Shown one piece after another: positions 26,134 through 38,560 of a stretch of 64,000 nucleotides of DNA. This DNA comes from Lanius collurio (lineage: Eukaryota; Chordata; Aves; Passeriformes; Laniidae): contig JACBWW010000003.1 of NCBI GenBank assembly GCA_020086605.1, forward strand, positions 55,771,150 through 55,835,149. Direction: 5' to 3'. Position 1 is the stretch's first letter. The number at the start of each line of letters is the position of its first letter. The notes under the pieces were generated by a model, which saw nothing but the letters and a program-made list of their open reading frames with translations, searched no databases and had not been told where the DNA came from. The position numbers and the translations under genes are program-made.

Positions 26134-29100
26134 GCTTACAAGTGATTTCTATGCCCTAAGAAGAGGCTGAATCCTATTAAGCAAATTCAGCTTTGCCAGC
26201 AAGCATGTAAGTAGGTGTGTGCATTTCAGTGGTGCTGATTAACGGCTGGGTGAATGCCACAGGGCATCTAACAATTCTGAAATACTTCTGTGGCTTAAAG
26301 CTTTCTGCTGATGGCAGCTTTTTCCGTTGCTCTCTCCTAGGTTCTGGGAGAGCTGTTCCCCACCCCAAGGCCTCTGGCACCACAGTCTGCAAAGAAATGG
26401 CACCTGCCAACTCACACCTCCTCTCCAACAGACCATGCCAGACACCTTACCTTGAGCCACATAAAAGTATTTGAGAAAACATGAATTCAGGTCAGAGGTA
26501 TCTGACTACAGCAGTATTCTCAGGATACTACGGAAACAAACTCACTGAGACTCTCAAAAGTACCCTACACGGGCTTTGTATTCCTATTAAGTTCAAAGAA
26601 ATCAGAGTTAGCTCAATACAGGCCAAAGTTCTGCTCCAGAAAGACTCATTTCAACTTGGTAAAATTCAATTATTTTTCCAATCTCTACCTGACAGATTTT
26701 GCTCATCCTCTTCCAGATTTAGGAGGCATCACTTGTAGAACATTCAGTAAATCTAAGTCTCAGAGTTAAGGAACATGCTACCAACCATAAAACACAGCAA
26801 AGAGAATGGATAACCATGATATATCTCATCTGAGACAGAACAATTACAAATCAAAAGAAATATCCATTTCTAAAATCACTGTTGCCTCAGAGATTCTGAT
26901 AAACAGACCAGCTGTCTCTGTCCTTTTCACACTCAGACATTTGCTGCCTTTCAAACATTCAAGTCCATTTTTTTTCTTAACAACACTGGTTAATTTGATG
27001 CTGCAGATAGTGTGTTTTTAAAAAGCATTTTCTTTTTACCCCTTCCTCATTTGCACCTGTTATGGTATAAGAATAAACAGCATAATCATCTATTGTTTTC
27101 TACTCATCTTTTTTTTCAAAAATATCTTGGCTGCTGCACAAAGCTGACAAGAAATTTTTCTTTTCTACTATTTGCTGTTGGAGACTATTTGCTGCTTTTA
27201 TTTATTTCTAGTCAATCCAGAAACATTTCTTCATTTATGGAGGTAATAATTTTTGGCATAAAACTGAGCATTTAATTTATGATATTTGCTAAACTCTTCA
27301 TGGTGCTCTTGCAATACTAACACACATTTAGCAGCTGAAGTCAATACAGGAAGGCTGAAATCCTGATTTGTATGGGGGAAGGCAAAGGGGGATTTCAGTA
27401 AAAGCATCTACAAACTAAGTTTCTCAAGCAGGCTGTTCCTTAAGGACAGCTCCTATGTGCTTATGCTCATATTGTCTTTCCCATGATCCCAAAGGAGAAG
27501 TTACATATTGTTAAAAAATTCTTGAACTCCAAGTGCAGAGTAATTTCTAATAACAGGCTGTAGGTTTGCAGCACTGCACATGGGTGGCATGGACCCCATC
27601 CAGCAGTGGCCTCCCAGGTTCTCCACGGGACTACACAAGTCCCATGAGTTTCACCCATTGACCTCTGCCTGTAACTTCTTCGCTGTATCATGTTCTGTGG
27701 AAAAGCCTTGGATCCTGACTCACAGATTCCTACTGATGAGCTATGGATTTTTTAAAATATTCTCAAACCAAAAATAAAGCAGATGAATCAGAGAGTTAAC
27801 TGTCACCCTCACAATTCACTGCTTCAGTCTGACACTGTAATCAGCATTTATTTACTGTAATTAGTTTTCTGCAGCTCTTTATTCATGAGTAACCACAGGG
27901 AAAGAAAAAAAAACCAACACGAAACTACTTTTAGATGCCATAATATGGGTAAATATGCCTATATAAAAATATGCCCATATAAAAAAGGAAAAAAAGAGGA
28001 AAGAGGACTTCCCTTGCCATAGAAGTGAGCCAGAGGGAGCTGAGAGGCAGGACCCATGTGAGATGCTGGCTGGGGTGCAGGAGGCAGAAGCTGAGTGCTT
28101 CAGTGGTACTGCCTTGCCTGACTTAAGCAAAGCAAAGCAATTTTATCCCTCTTCACATCTCATTTGTAGCCTAGAAATATCAGCAGCTTTACATTCCTCC
28201 TCTTCCTCATATCTCACTTACTCACACTATGAACTCTGCAGCTGCACCTCTACTTTATGTGTTTTGATACAGTGCCAGCACAGCTCGGCTGCACGGAGCT
28301 GCATCAGCAGCAAACCAGGGAGGAAACGTCATTCCCGAGAGCTGCCAGCTCACCTCCCACCCCATGCCCACCTCTGCTAGCCTCTGCAGGATGGGTAGGG
28401 CATAAAACAGTGCCCTCAGCCTCAAGTATGAGTCCAGCAGACTCTGCAGGGTACTGGAGGCTTTCACAGTCATTTTATTCACTTTAGATTTTAACTGAGT
28501 ATCGCAATAGTGAGAAATAAAACCTATTTATGTTATAATTAGATATGCCAGAATTAACCTCATATTTTTACTGACACTTAAATTAGCATTCATTGAGTAT
28601 GAACCACTGTGAATAAGCTAATAAAATTATTCATTTGCTCATTTGCCTATGCACGTTGATAACTATATGCCAAGAACCCAATGATTAGTTAACAACCTCA
28701 TTTATTTTAAGGAAGCTGCTGTCTTTCATAAAGTACTGGCCAGCTGCCAGGCATCCCTTCACAAATTTCTGATTAACATCTTAAGTACCTGAGGTATTTT
28801 TGTGAGAAAAACAGCAACATCTATATGGAGACAACTACTACTCATCTGCTCACCTTGCAAACGTTTCTTGCCCCCACCCCTTCCAATTGCATCCTGCTGA
28901 TGCAGCTCATTACTTCCAGCCTGCACTGACATTTCTCACAGTCATTTGATGCTTTGTCATTGCTCTGTACAGGAGGAGAGGAAGCCATAGCTCTCCTCAT
29001 CTTTTAACCAAGCCCATACGAGTAATCATAAACCAGATCATTTGCTCTCAGCATGATTTTGAATAAAACTTTCTTAAGTTGCCATTATGCTCCATTAGAC

Positions 29101-31318
29101 AGAGCCTCAATCCTCCGTCAAACAAGACCTGTTCCCCTGCTACTGAATTTGGCATGGAGGCTACCAGAAACCAGTGACTGGCAACTTCCCTATCCACAAG
29201 CACTGTAGCTGCTTACCCAGCCTGTCTGGATATTTCTGACCCATGTGGGACAAGTGGGTCGGTGCCATTACATCTTTCTAGAAGTGGGCACTAAAGGCAC
29301 AGAGCTGAAACAGCTGTTGAAGGTCACCCACAAAGCCTGATCAAGGAATGGAGGACATGTTTTCCCTCCCCTAGATTAGATCAAATCCTTCCATTTTGGG
29401 GGAAAGTGAGCATCCTTGCCCAGCCTGCTCCTAGAGCTGCAGCAGGTTTCAGCAGGATAAAGAGACATAGGTCTGTGTTGGGAAAACTTTCCCTGCTTTC
29501 AAAGCAGGTATCTCCAGTTTTCTTGGTGGAACACAGTGCTGGGGACTGTTTGGGTTCATTGCAGGTAACTATACAGTCCCAGTATACACAGAGAAGAAAC
29601 ACTTCTACAACAGCTGCACAGGCAAATCCACTTCTTTCCCTATCACAGTCAACCTGCAACAGGACAGTATGGATGAATATGGCAGGCTCCATTTCTGCCA
29701 CAACTGAATGACAATGTCACCATCTGCCAACCACTGTCACGCAGTTACTGCTCTTATTTTGCATTGCAGCAGTTTTCAAACTATGGCCCATGTACCCTTG
29801 AGGTCTGTTAGTAGTATGGAGCTGGCAGATTTTCCATATTAAACATGCTTACAAACTCAACAATTAGAAGTTGGATGCTATGGATACCTGGCAGTCCATC
29901 AAATGCTGCAAGGGTAACAAATGAGTCAGCCCCAAAATGGTTTGTAATTGGCTGGATCTTTATTAACAAAAGGAAAAATATCTGCATCCTAGCTTGTGTT
30001 CCAAGTTTGGTTTTGTTATCAAAATATTTATAAATTAGAAGAAAGATAGTGGGCTGCCAAAAGGAGCTAAGTACATTACAAGGAATAGAAAATATAAAGC
30101 CAGGGAAGAAAGGAGCCATAATGGTGGAAAACCATGAGGGATGCAATTCTGACATTAAGTGAAGTGTTGGTTAAATCCTGTACAAGTGTTTATGGGAGTG
30201 AGGATATTCCTGGGCCTGGGTGTGCTCAGAAGCATCTCTTGGTCTGAGTGAGCTCAGGAAATCACTCTACTCTTCAGGTCTCCAGTGAGCTCCCGAGCTT
30301 GCCCTGGCCCTTTCCTTGCAGTGCCTTGGTGCTGCAGACAATCTGTACTTACAGTGGCTGCTGTGAGACACAGTGAGGAAGGGCTCAGCAATGAGAATCA
30401 CAACACCCTGGGATTGGTTAAAGCCTCTCCTGATGTTTTCCAGTTCCCAATGTAGATTGAAGCAATGCATGTTCAGTGACACCGGAGCACTAAGTGGAGT
30501 TTTGTAGGGATGACTCTGTAGTCTCTCTAGCTCACAAACACAAGACTGATGAATAGCAATGCTGATCTTTATCCTGAACACTTCTCCTTCACGCTGCAGT
30601 GATGCATCAGTGTGGGATGCATCACTAGGACGTGTTTGGAATGAAAATCAGCAACCTGTACACTGCTTTAGCTGCTTGGAATGGAATATACAAACATTTG
30701 TTTCTTCTTCTGCCACCTCCCAACTAATCAATGCATGAGGCTTCAGGGGGAAAAATGCTTCTGATTTCATTAATGTTGTGTTAACCTGGTGTTGTGAAGC
30801 AACCAAAGGAAAATTGAATTTCAAGAGTGCAAAATTGAAGTGTGGAAATTGATGGAAGCAGATAAGATTTGTGCTGCTTGGCTTTCTATCAAATGAGGTA
30901 GAAATTACTCCTGCACAGGAACAACAGCGATGTATTTACTCTTGACTCACCTTGTCCTGCCCAAGTAGAGTTGCTCTGGTACATTCTGGTATGGGCAATC
31001 AAATGCTGAAGCAGAATGTCTCTTGCTGGCATCTTTCAGCAGCAGCTGTGCCCTAAGAAAGTTCAGTGCAAATTCCTCAGATAAGTTTTGTCGCTGTTTA
31101 CCCCACAGGGATGGCAAGAATCACGGCATGAGGCAGGTCAGAGGTACATGGTCAGAGCATAGCTGAGACCCCCATTTAATGGAAGGCTTCTTTTTATAGT
31201 GTAGCTCACAATAAGGAAATTACATGATTGGTTCAGGTTGAACACCCACCAAGACTGACAAGTAAAGTGGCAAATCACTCATTTCTAAATATAATTCTTA
31301 GAGTAAAGAAAATGACTT

Positions 31319-31339
31319 CCTGGTTCTCAGAACAACTCT
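31319..31339 (+). repeat. 21-bp direct repeat, copy 1
   Basis: Identical to 32224-32244 over 21 bases (begins CCTGGTTCTCAGAACAA). The second copy is in the 3' end of the LTR at 31651-32262. The first lies about 310 bases upstream of that LTR. Confidence 0.9.
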
Positions 31340-31566
31340 GCAGGTGCAAGGATAGAGGACAGCTGTCCTCTGTTTCACCTTGGCTGTGTGAGAAAGAGAT
31401 AATTCCCACAAAATGTGAGAAAGCTAGAAATTCTCAGGAAAACCTCTCTGCCAGCTTTTTAGCAACCACAAAGTTTGATCAGTATAACACATAGTTGGAT
31501 CCCAAGAACAAATGAATGGTTCTTACATACCCACATCCAGGCCCATGTCCCTAGGGCTTCCACTTT

Positions 31567-31650
31567 TAGAAACACAGACAAGGAAGGAACCTTAAAAGGT
31601 CACCTGGGGCAATCTTCTGTGGAAAGGGGAACCTGGATGAAATTACCTAG
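31567..31650 (-). mobile_element. CR1 LINE 3' end, minus orientation (left part, split by LTR)
   Basis: Plus-strand reading AGAAACACAGACAAGGAAGG, then ACCTTAAAAGGTCACCTGGG, resembles the reverse complement of a CR1 3' terminus. It is interrupted at 31650 by an LTR and continues at 32263. Confidence 0.65.
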
Positions 31651-32262
31651 TGTCCTGGGGTGCTGTTATGAAGCCACTTTATTGCTTAACCATCCGCTCA
31701 ATGCCCAAGGACGCTGCTTTAAGACGGATCTGGGGAGCGGGGCCGGAGCCCCCGGACCGAGTTCGGGTCGGTTCAACGGCTCGGGGGCTCTGGGTCTCGG
31801 CAGGGCTTGGGAGGGAGTGCGCCAGGAGCCCTGTGCTGCTTTTCTGGGTGTCCTTTGTGTTCCAGCTAGCTGGGAAAAGGTTCTGTTGGGTTTTTTCTTG
31901 TTCTTTTTTCCCTTCCCTTGCCCTTGCCTCACTGCCTCCCTTCCCTCCTCACCGGTCTGGGGACTCTGCGGGGGTGACCCCAAGTGGGCCCGTGGGGTGT
32001 CCCCGGCAGGCCTGAGCCCGGGTGTCTGCTCCCTCTCTGGGAACTTGTTGTATTTTGAGGGTGGTTTTTTATCCTGTTCTACACTGTTTTCTTTGTGTGT
32101 TAATAAACAGTTTGGGTTTTTCAACTTTCACTTGTCTTATTGGTGGAGGGAAAGGGGAGGCCCTTTTTCCTTCAGAGGAGACACTCACTCTGGAGTGTTT
32201 CCTCCTGAAGTTTTGTCTCCAAACCTGGTTCTCAGAACAACTCTAGCACATCTCTCAGAACA
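31651..32262 (+). mobile_element. Avian ERV solo LTR, plus orientation, inserted in CR1
   Basis: Starts TGTCCTGGGGTGCTG and ends TCTCAGAACA (TG...CA), about 612 bp. Flanks are CCTAG (31646-31650) and TCTAG (32263-32267), a 4-of-5 match to an expected 5-bp duplication. The GC-rich U3-like half has many CpGs (31.71-31.82 kb). AATAAA at 32102-32107 is followed by a TG/T-rich region, as at an R-U5 boundary. A 271-codon plus-strand frame (31475-32290) and a 152-codon minus frame overlap it. They are by-products of high GC and not genes. CR1 sequence resumes on the right side. Confidence 0.82.
32102..32107 (+). terminator. LTR polyadenylation signal (AATAAA)
   Basis: Canonical hexamer within the 31651-32262 LTR, followed by a T/TG-rich stretch. 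Confidence 0.6.
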
Positions 32263-32425
32263 TCTAGCACCATGTCCTATCACATCTTGAAGACCTCCAG
32301 TAATGGGGACTTTGCCACATCCCTGAGGAGGTTGTTCCAGTGATTGACTGTTCTCACTGTAAACAATTTTTTTCTTATACTAGGATGAAATGATGCCCCA
32401 TGACACTTGCAGACTGCCCCATCAG
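32263..32425 (-). mobile_element. CR1 LINE fragment, minus orientation (right part, split by LTR)
   Basis: Plus-strand reading ATCTTGAAGACCTCCAGTAA, GGGGACTTTGCCACATCCCT, GAGGAGGTTGTTCCAGTGAT matches the order of blocks in reverse-complemented avian CR1 3' regions (the 'guide' segments TTGAAGATCTCCA, GGGGACTCCAC, CTGTTCCAGTG). It is diverged, so older than the LTR inside it. Confidence 0.8.
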
Positions 32426-35400
32426 AAACCAAATGCTCTATTCATTTTTCCAGTGCACTGCTCCTTCTGGCTTCTAGCACAGCATATCAGAACACTTGAC
32501 AGGCATTTGGGTTGTTGAAAGTAGCTGGTACTTGCTATTCCTACAGGAAACATCTGGCTTCCCTCTGCCACCAAAGGACACGTGGTGAAAATAACTTTCC
32601 AGTGCTAAACACCAGTGCAAGATTTCTGTAGTCACTTTAGCACGTTTGTTTCTTCTTTTGTGATTTCATTTTCAGATATAAATGCTTTTGTTCATGGAAG
32701 GACCCAGACTGTCATTAACTGCAGTCCATCTGCCAAGGGAAAAACTATATACTTACACCTATACTTACAGGCACCTCACCTCATCTCCTTCCTAAACCTC
32801 TCTTCCTGCAGTGATGCTTCACCATGTGCATTATGATGTTAATGCTCTGCACAAGGAGAAAGCGGAAGAGCTCCCCTAGCAAGGACAGCATCTGAGGCAC
32901 CAGGTGCTTGACAAAATCTGTGTTGTGCTTGTGCCCCCTCATTGTGTCACATCCCCTCTGCACAGATGACAATTCCTGCCTTCTGCTACTCCTATTTCAA
33001 GCAGGGCAGCTGTGGCTCGTCAGATATCCCTCTGCTACCCCAGCACTGACAAGGGCACAAACCCATTTAGGTTACAGATGTGAGTTGTGGCCATCACATT
33101 AATAAGGCTAATTGATGATCTTCAATCAAGTGAGCAATCTAATGAGCCATACATTAATCAGTCTCCTTCACCTGTCCCAGTTGTGCTAGTGGCTGGTTCC
33201 TTGTACTGAACAGACGAGTTCTGGCAGCCCTTGTATACAAAAAGGCAAAGTCTCTATCCTCCATCCAGGCTAAGCATTTCCAACTTACACAGAGAGATTT
33301 AGGGTTTACATCCTTGCCTAGCAAATCAGATCCTAAAGCAGATCATTAGGGAGTTAAATATTAGTTTTACTATTTTTAGAGCTCCTAAAAGGACTCACCT
33401 CTACATATTTCCCAATCTGAGCTGCTGGATTTATGTTACTAAGCAAACTAACTTTACAGGAAAAAGATAGAAGGGAAAGTAGTGGTATGGACTTTTAGAG
33501 TCCCTCCATTTTCCTGTAAAAGTCTGACAAATAAAATGGAGACTTTTTTTATGGGGACCCATAAAAATAGGACTGAAGTCAATAAAATATTTATGCTAGA
33601 TACATATCTGAAAGAGAGAATCTAAGCTTCTTAAATTTAACAGAATTCAAATGATAACTGAATCCATTTGAAGTGGGTATCAGTAAAATGTTTTTCTGTG
33701 TGATTCTAAACATTTAGCTATTCCAAAAGACAAACATGAGCCCATCCTAACACAGGGATTTGTGTGGGTGTAATAGCTCATCTCTAGAGAAGTCTTCCTT
33801 CCTCCCCTAAATAAATATGGGGGTCAGGGGTTTGATGTGGCTAGACACCATAGGTCTAATTCTACCCTCAATTTCTAAAAATCTTACAACAGATAGACAA
33901 ACATTTTTAGTAACAGCAATATGAGCTTGAGAAGGATCTTCCTTGAAAAAGCAGAAAGCATTGATCAAAGGTGTTACTGGCTCATTTATTGCTTTGTCTG
34001 CCTCTGCCAGTCCTGTAGCCTTATTTGACAAATTTAATAGGACAGTGTGGTTCCCAGTGTAAAACAGCAGAAATTAAAATTCTTCTCAAGTTTTAAATTA
34101 TAAGCAGTATTACTTTGCTGTCATTACTACTGATGTAATAATGATTCATATCCCATAGGCATTCTGACTCACTACAGTTCACCTCAACCAACCAGATGAG
34201 TTTTATTTAACAGGCTAAGGAATTAAAAAGTTAAATTTAAGGAAATAATTTATAACAGACATGGTTCAAGCATTAAATCAGTTGATTAGATCACCAACAA
34301 GAAGGATGGTTTCTACTTATAGAAGTTAGGCAGACTGAACTACCAAAAGCAAAAGGCTAAACTAAACCAAATGGGACCTTTCAGGACGATAGACTTAACT
34401 CCTTTGACAAGTAAAATGCTGGACATCCAGACTCAGACCTAGAAGTTAAAGCTGAAGATAAGAAGTTCAAGAGCACTTTTTTTTTTTTTTTTTTTTTTTC
34501 CCAATAACTGCTACCTGCCTAATAAAAAGGTGTCATGACAATATGTTGTGTTAGATAGGTGAAAACTTACTTTGACAAGCTGTCCTGGGAGTCCATCAAT
34601 CAAACTTTGCCTCTAAAACACTGAGGTGATTAAATCTAGTGTTTGTTCGTAATTTTTAATGGCATAATAATAAGTTATAATAGAAAAAAATATTATTATT
34701 TAATCTGAAATGGGTTGGAAAGAGAGATAAATCAGACTAGTTAATAGGAATTCTTGTCTGTGTGGGTAATCACAGAAAATCCAAATTAGAATGAATTAGG
34801 TATATCCATGCTTAATTTGGAAATTTAATTTGTGAGATGTGTTTAGCCTGCATTTAACCTACAGGCATAAAACCAGTTTTTGCTTTGCTATTTAACAACC
34901 AGTTGAGAACTCATGTGACACAGCTAGCCAGGGAAACTTACAATGAAATAGAGAAAATTATTTTGGCTATTTGGAATGGTTTTAGGGTATATTGCACTTA
35001 GCTCAGAGTTGAAGATTTGAATCCATTAATATAAGGGCATCTAAGGTCACCTTCACCAGAGAGAAAATAAAATTACAAAATTACAGGTCCTTTTGAGAAG
35101 GTCTTCCCAAAATGGCCAAGGTCCTACTGGGCAAGAGGCCCCTGAAAAGCTGAGCAATGAGATCTTTAAGTGAATGTCTAAGAGCTGTCAGGTGGACATG
35201 AGCAATATGCTGAGGAGCCTTGAAAGACAGCTGTTGACAGAGTCATTGGAGATTCAGTTAAAAAGTACAGACTTAGCACTGTTCATTGAGACCATGCCAG
35301 ACATAACTGCAGCACCTTATCAGTGTGAGAAAGGCCAACCACCTGTGCTGGCCTCAGCCCAGCTGACAGTGGCACAGAAATCCCTGCAGGCTTCTGCAGG

Positions 35401-37799
35401 CACAGGGGTCCTCCTGCAGGATGCCTGTCACCCATCAGGAAAGGACAGTGCAGGTCGGCAGAGGTCTTTAATGAAATCGACAGAATTTAATCAGACTTTT
35501 GCTGTGGCTTTTTTCAGCAAGCTGGATGGCCTCCATTAATAGCAGGGGGACCTTCACTCTGGGAAGCAGAACTGGTAGAGCCCAAAGTCTGTAGTGCTAT
35601 CATTGTAAAACACAGAAAGGAAAAACAAAAAAGCATCAAAGGCTGCTTTTATTTCCCTGCTCAGTTAAATTATTAAGGTACAAGGTTTTGCCTTGTTATA
35701 CAAATGACATTTTCTCAGCCAGCAGTGATCTTCCCAAAGATACCATTTATGTCTAACCATCTCACCAGCTCTCTTCCCACTAGCTCTGTTTCCAAGTTTG
35801 ACAGCTTGCACTCTAATGCCTCTAAATACTGGAAAAGGGAATAGCTTCTACATCAACCACCAGTTCAAACAGCCAGAAACCTGACCCAAAGTTGTGTATT
35901 TATGCAGTTAGACAACATGCCAAGGCTTCTGAGAAAGCAGACACACATTTTAACCTGTTTTCATTATTTATGTTGTCTTTTAGTCAATATTGTGTGCATA
36001 ACTGGCCAGTTACCTTCTCCCCTAGCAAGCAAATCCTTGCATTGAGAAAAACAAGAAAATATTTCTACAATGGATTTTAGGAAATTACATAAAAAGTTAG
36101 ATGTTCCCCTGGCAAACGGCCAGTATATGCTTTCACATTAACTGCACAATATTTATGCCAGGTGAAAATGTGACCCACTCTCTAAGGAGAGCTTTAAAAA
36201 TTCAGTAACCCTGAAAATTACACATAAAATCTTTTTTTCTCCCAAAGGCATAGAGTTTCTCTTTAAAATTCTATAAATCTCATTAAATAATGTTCAGCCT
36301 TTAACAAACACCAGACATTATCTTACAATCTCTGGAAATGAGAGCTCCTTACTGCTGTGCAGCAGCACCTGCATCTGCTGGCAGCACCCACTGGGCTCAC
36401 TCTGCCCAGGATGCAAAGAGGAGGGGGAACTGTGTGCTTGAACAAGGAGACTGTCTTAGTGTCTTAACCTTCCCAAGAGGAGAGGATTGAGACATGTTTT
36501 CCTCCATAAATACACAGAACAGCCAGAGCAGGATCCTGCTGCCATCTCAGCTATCTGCACCTGCCACAGCACTTTCAGACATCCTCCCCAAGCTGCTGGA
36601 AACGTGAAAACAAGCTGCAACACATTATCATGAAGCCATTGATCAAGAAAACCAATTGATGCATATTTCATGCATCAAATATGTGTTTTACACTACCAAA
36701 CCTGTAGAGAAAGAGCTGCAACAGCTAGAGGGCCCTGGCTTTGCAGGCTGTGGTATAATAAAAAAAACCCACTTAAGTTACTGTGGTGTTACTGGGTTTT
36801 CAACACTTGTTCAGCAAGCCCTGAATAATTCAGTAGTACCTTTGCTTCTTATGAATAATGTACTCAGTCTTGAATTTCAGCCAATAAAAATTTACATTGC
36901 ATCACTGAATTTTCTGCTGTGAACATTACCAGCAGTCATGCTTACAGGTGTTTAATGGGTTTAGGGTATAAATTTGCTCAGCCTGTATTCCAATATAGCC
37001 ATACCCTTATGAATAACACCTATTTACTGTTACTTAAATGCTCACATGACACATTTGACTGGAGTTTTTCATATCCTGAATTGGTTGATATCCTGATTGC
37101 CTGAGACTGCTCAGGAGTCCTAGAATTTGCTGCTCTGTCCTCTTCCTACTAATTCTTGGGTACCTTGACTTATTTTTTTTGACCACCGTTGAGCAACCAA
37201 GACAATGTCTTCACAAGCTGTCACAGCCCAGGTAAATCTCACCTCAATGGCAACAGTCAGCTCAGAGCCAAATATTTTGTACTTGATGTTAGGACAGGTT
37301 TTCACCACATATATCCCTGTACAATTACAAATACTGGAATCTCATGGTTTTCTGCCTAGTCATTATGCCTCCAAAGATCCTTTTCGAATTCTTCACACAT
37401 GGTCTGATTTTTTTACTGCCTCCAAAAGCTTACTGCCATTGATCATTCCCCTTTTTAGTTTGTTATGAATGCATTGAACAAAGCATTCAGCTCCCTTAAA
37501 CACAAAATCATTCCATCTTTCCTCAGGTTATTCATTCCTCTGCTCCATTCAAGTCAAAAGAACTGAATTTTGGAGAAAGATGAAAGTCAGAAATTGCTAA
37601 GTCAAGGTGTCAAAAAATTATGAGCAGAAAGAAGATTGCATACAAACATACACATCTGGCAAAGGAGGCAGCTTTTGTCCCAGCCTTACGCTGTCTGCCT
37701 GGGACACAAGTGGGGCTGGACACATCCCACAGGCAGCCCTTGCTGTGCTGTGGTGGGACAGCACAGGGCCAGCTCTCTGCAACCCTGCTCTGCATGGTA
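32426..37799. other. Non-coding stretch, no gene recognised
   Basis: AT-leaning sequence with a 23-T run at 34477-34499. The 121-codon plus-strand frame at 35174-35539 has no recognisable domain or splice context. Confidence 0.45.
34477..34499 (+). repeat. Poly(T) tract, 23 bases
   Basis: Uninterrupted T run with no flanking target duplication noticed. Confidence 0.9.
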
Positions 37800-38560
37800 G
37801 TTCATGTGTGCCTGCCAAGGGGAGGGCAGCACTTCAGGGTGTGAGAAGCCAGAAGGGTTGCTGGCTCAAAACATTTTGGGCAGGTGTTGGGGGGAAGGGG
37901 CAGTGCATCACCTCACCAGAGGCAAGGCCTGCCCCACACACCCCACACCCCCAGCCTGTATCCCAGCTCTGCAGTGGCTGCCAATCCCTGGCACACCAGA
38001 GCCAACACTCCACACCCACCCCAGGAGCCCCTAGCCCAGCTCTTGAGAGGCCAAATGACTGGGAGTCCCACCTAGGGGATAGGCCCAGGAAAGCTAAAGG
38101 GTATTTAACCTGAGACACGAGGAGAGCACATCTTGACTCTACCTCCTCTTAGAATTTCTATCAGCTGAACACTGCTGGAACCAGGAGTGGTAGTTATGTT
38201 TGTTCTTTTCTGTATCTGTTCTTTCTCACTTTCCTCCTATTCTAATTCCCTCTTCTTGGGATTTTGAGAAACTTAAAATCAGACAGGCTTAGAGTTTGCT
38301 AGTTGAATGGGCTAACTTAATGCTTGAGAAGTGTTTTCTGTTGATTGAATGCTGCTCTAAATCTTTTGTCGAAGTTCTTCGATTTTCTAAAGTTGCCAGT
38401 AGAATTCTTTTTGTTGTTTTGGCCTCTTGGGAATATCACTGGTATTTATCCCATCTGTCTAATTCAGAGTACATGAACAGCTAAGCCCTTTCCTGTGTCT
38501 TGTCAAGTGAGATTTTTGGGGGCTTAGGGTCCCCCGAAGGGGTTTGGTTTATATTAGTGC
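37800..38560 (+). mobile_element. Possible LTR-type element, plus orientation
   Basis: A GC-rich, CA-rich segment (37.8-38.09 kb) is followed by GGGTATTTAACCTGAGAC, which looks like a TATA region. A T-rich segment then runs to about 38.56 kb. This U3-promoter-R/U5-like gradient resembles avian LTRs, but I cannot define TG/CA ends or a target-site duplication, and there is no clear AATAAA. Treat as a candidate. Confidence 0.35.

Larger units (their letters stand above)
25280..31566. other. Non-coding stretch, no gene recognised
   Basis: Contains a 22-T run (26112-26133) and an AT-rich, CpG-poor block (about 28.48-28.80 kb). No exon, LTR end or CR1 tail was recognised. A frame at 29808-30155 (minus, 115 codons) has no family resemblance. 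Confidence 0.45.

Noticed and set aside
29750..30060. Possible DNA-transposon remnant (segment starting GCAGCAGTTTTCAAACTATG)
   Set aside because: The resemblance to hAT-type ends is only a short phrase. No terminal inverted repeats or target duplication could be found.
31475..32290. 271-codon plus-strand open frame, the longest in the window, and a 152-codon minus frame over it
   Set aside because: It covers a GC-rich LTR with LTR signals and CR1 on both sides. The sequence is proline/serine/glycine-rich with no domain. High GC lowers stop frequency.
35174..35539. 121-codon plus-strand frame with a plausible-looking start
   Set aside because: No domain, no homologous family recognised, and no splice-site pattern around it.
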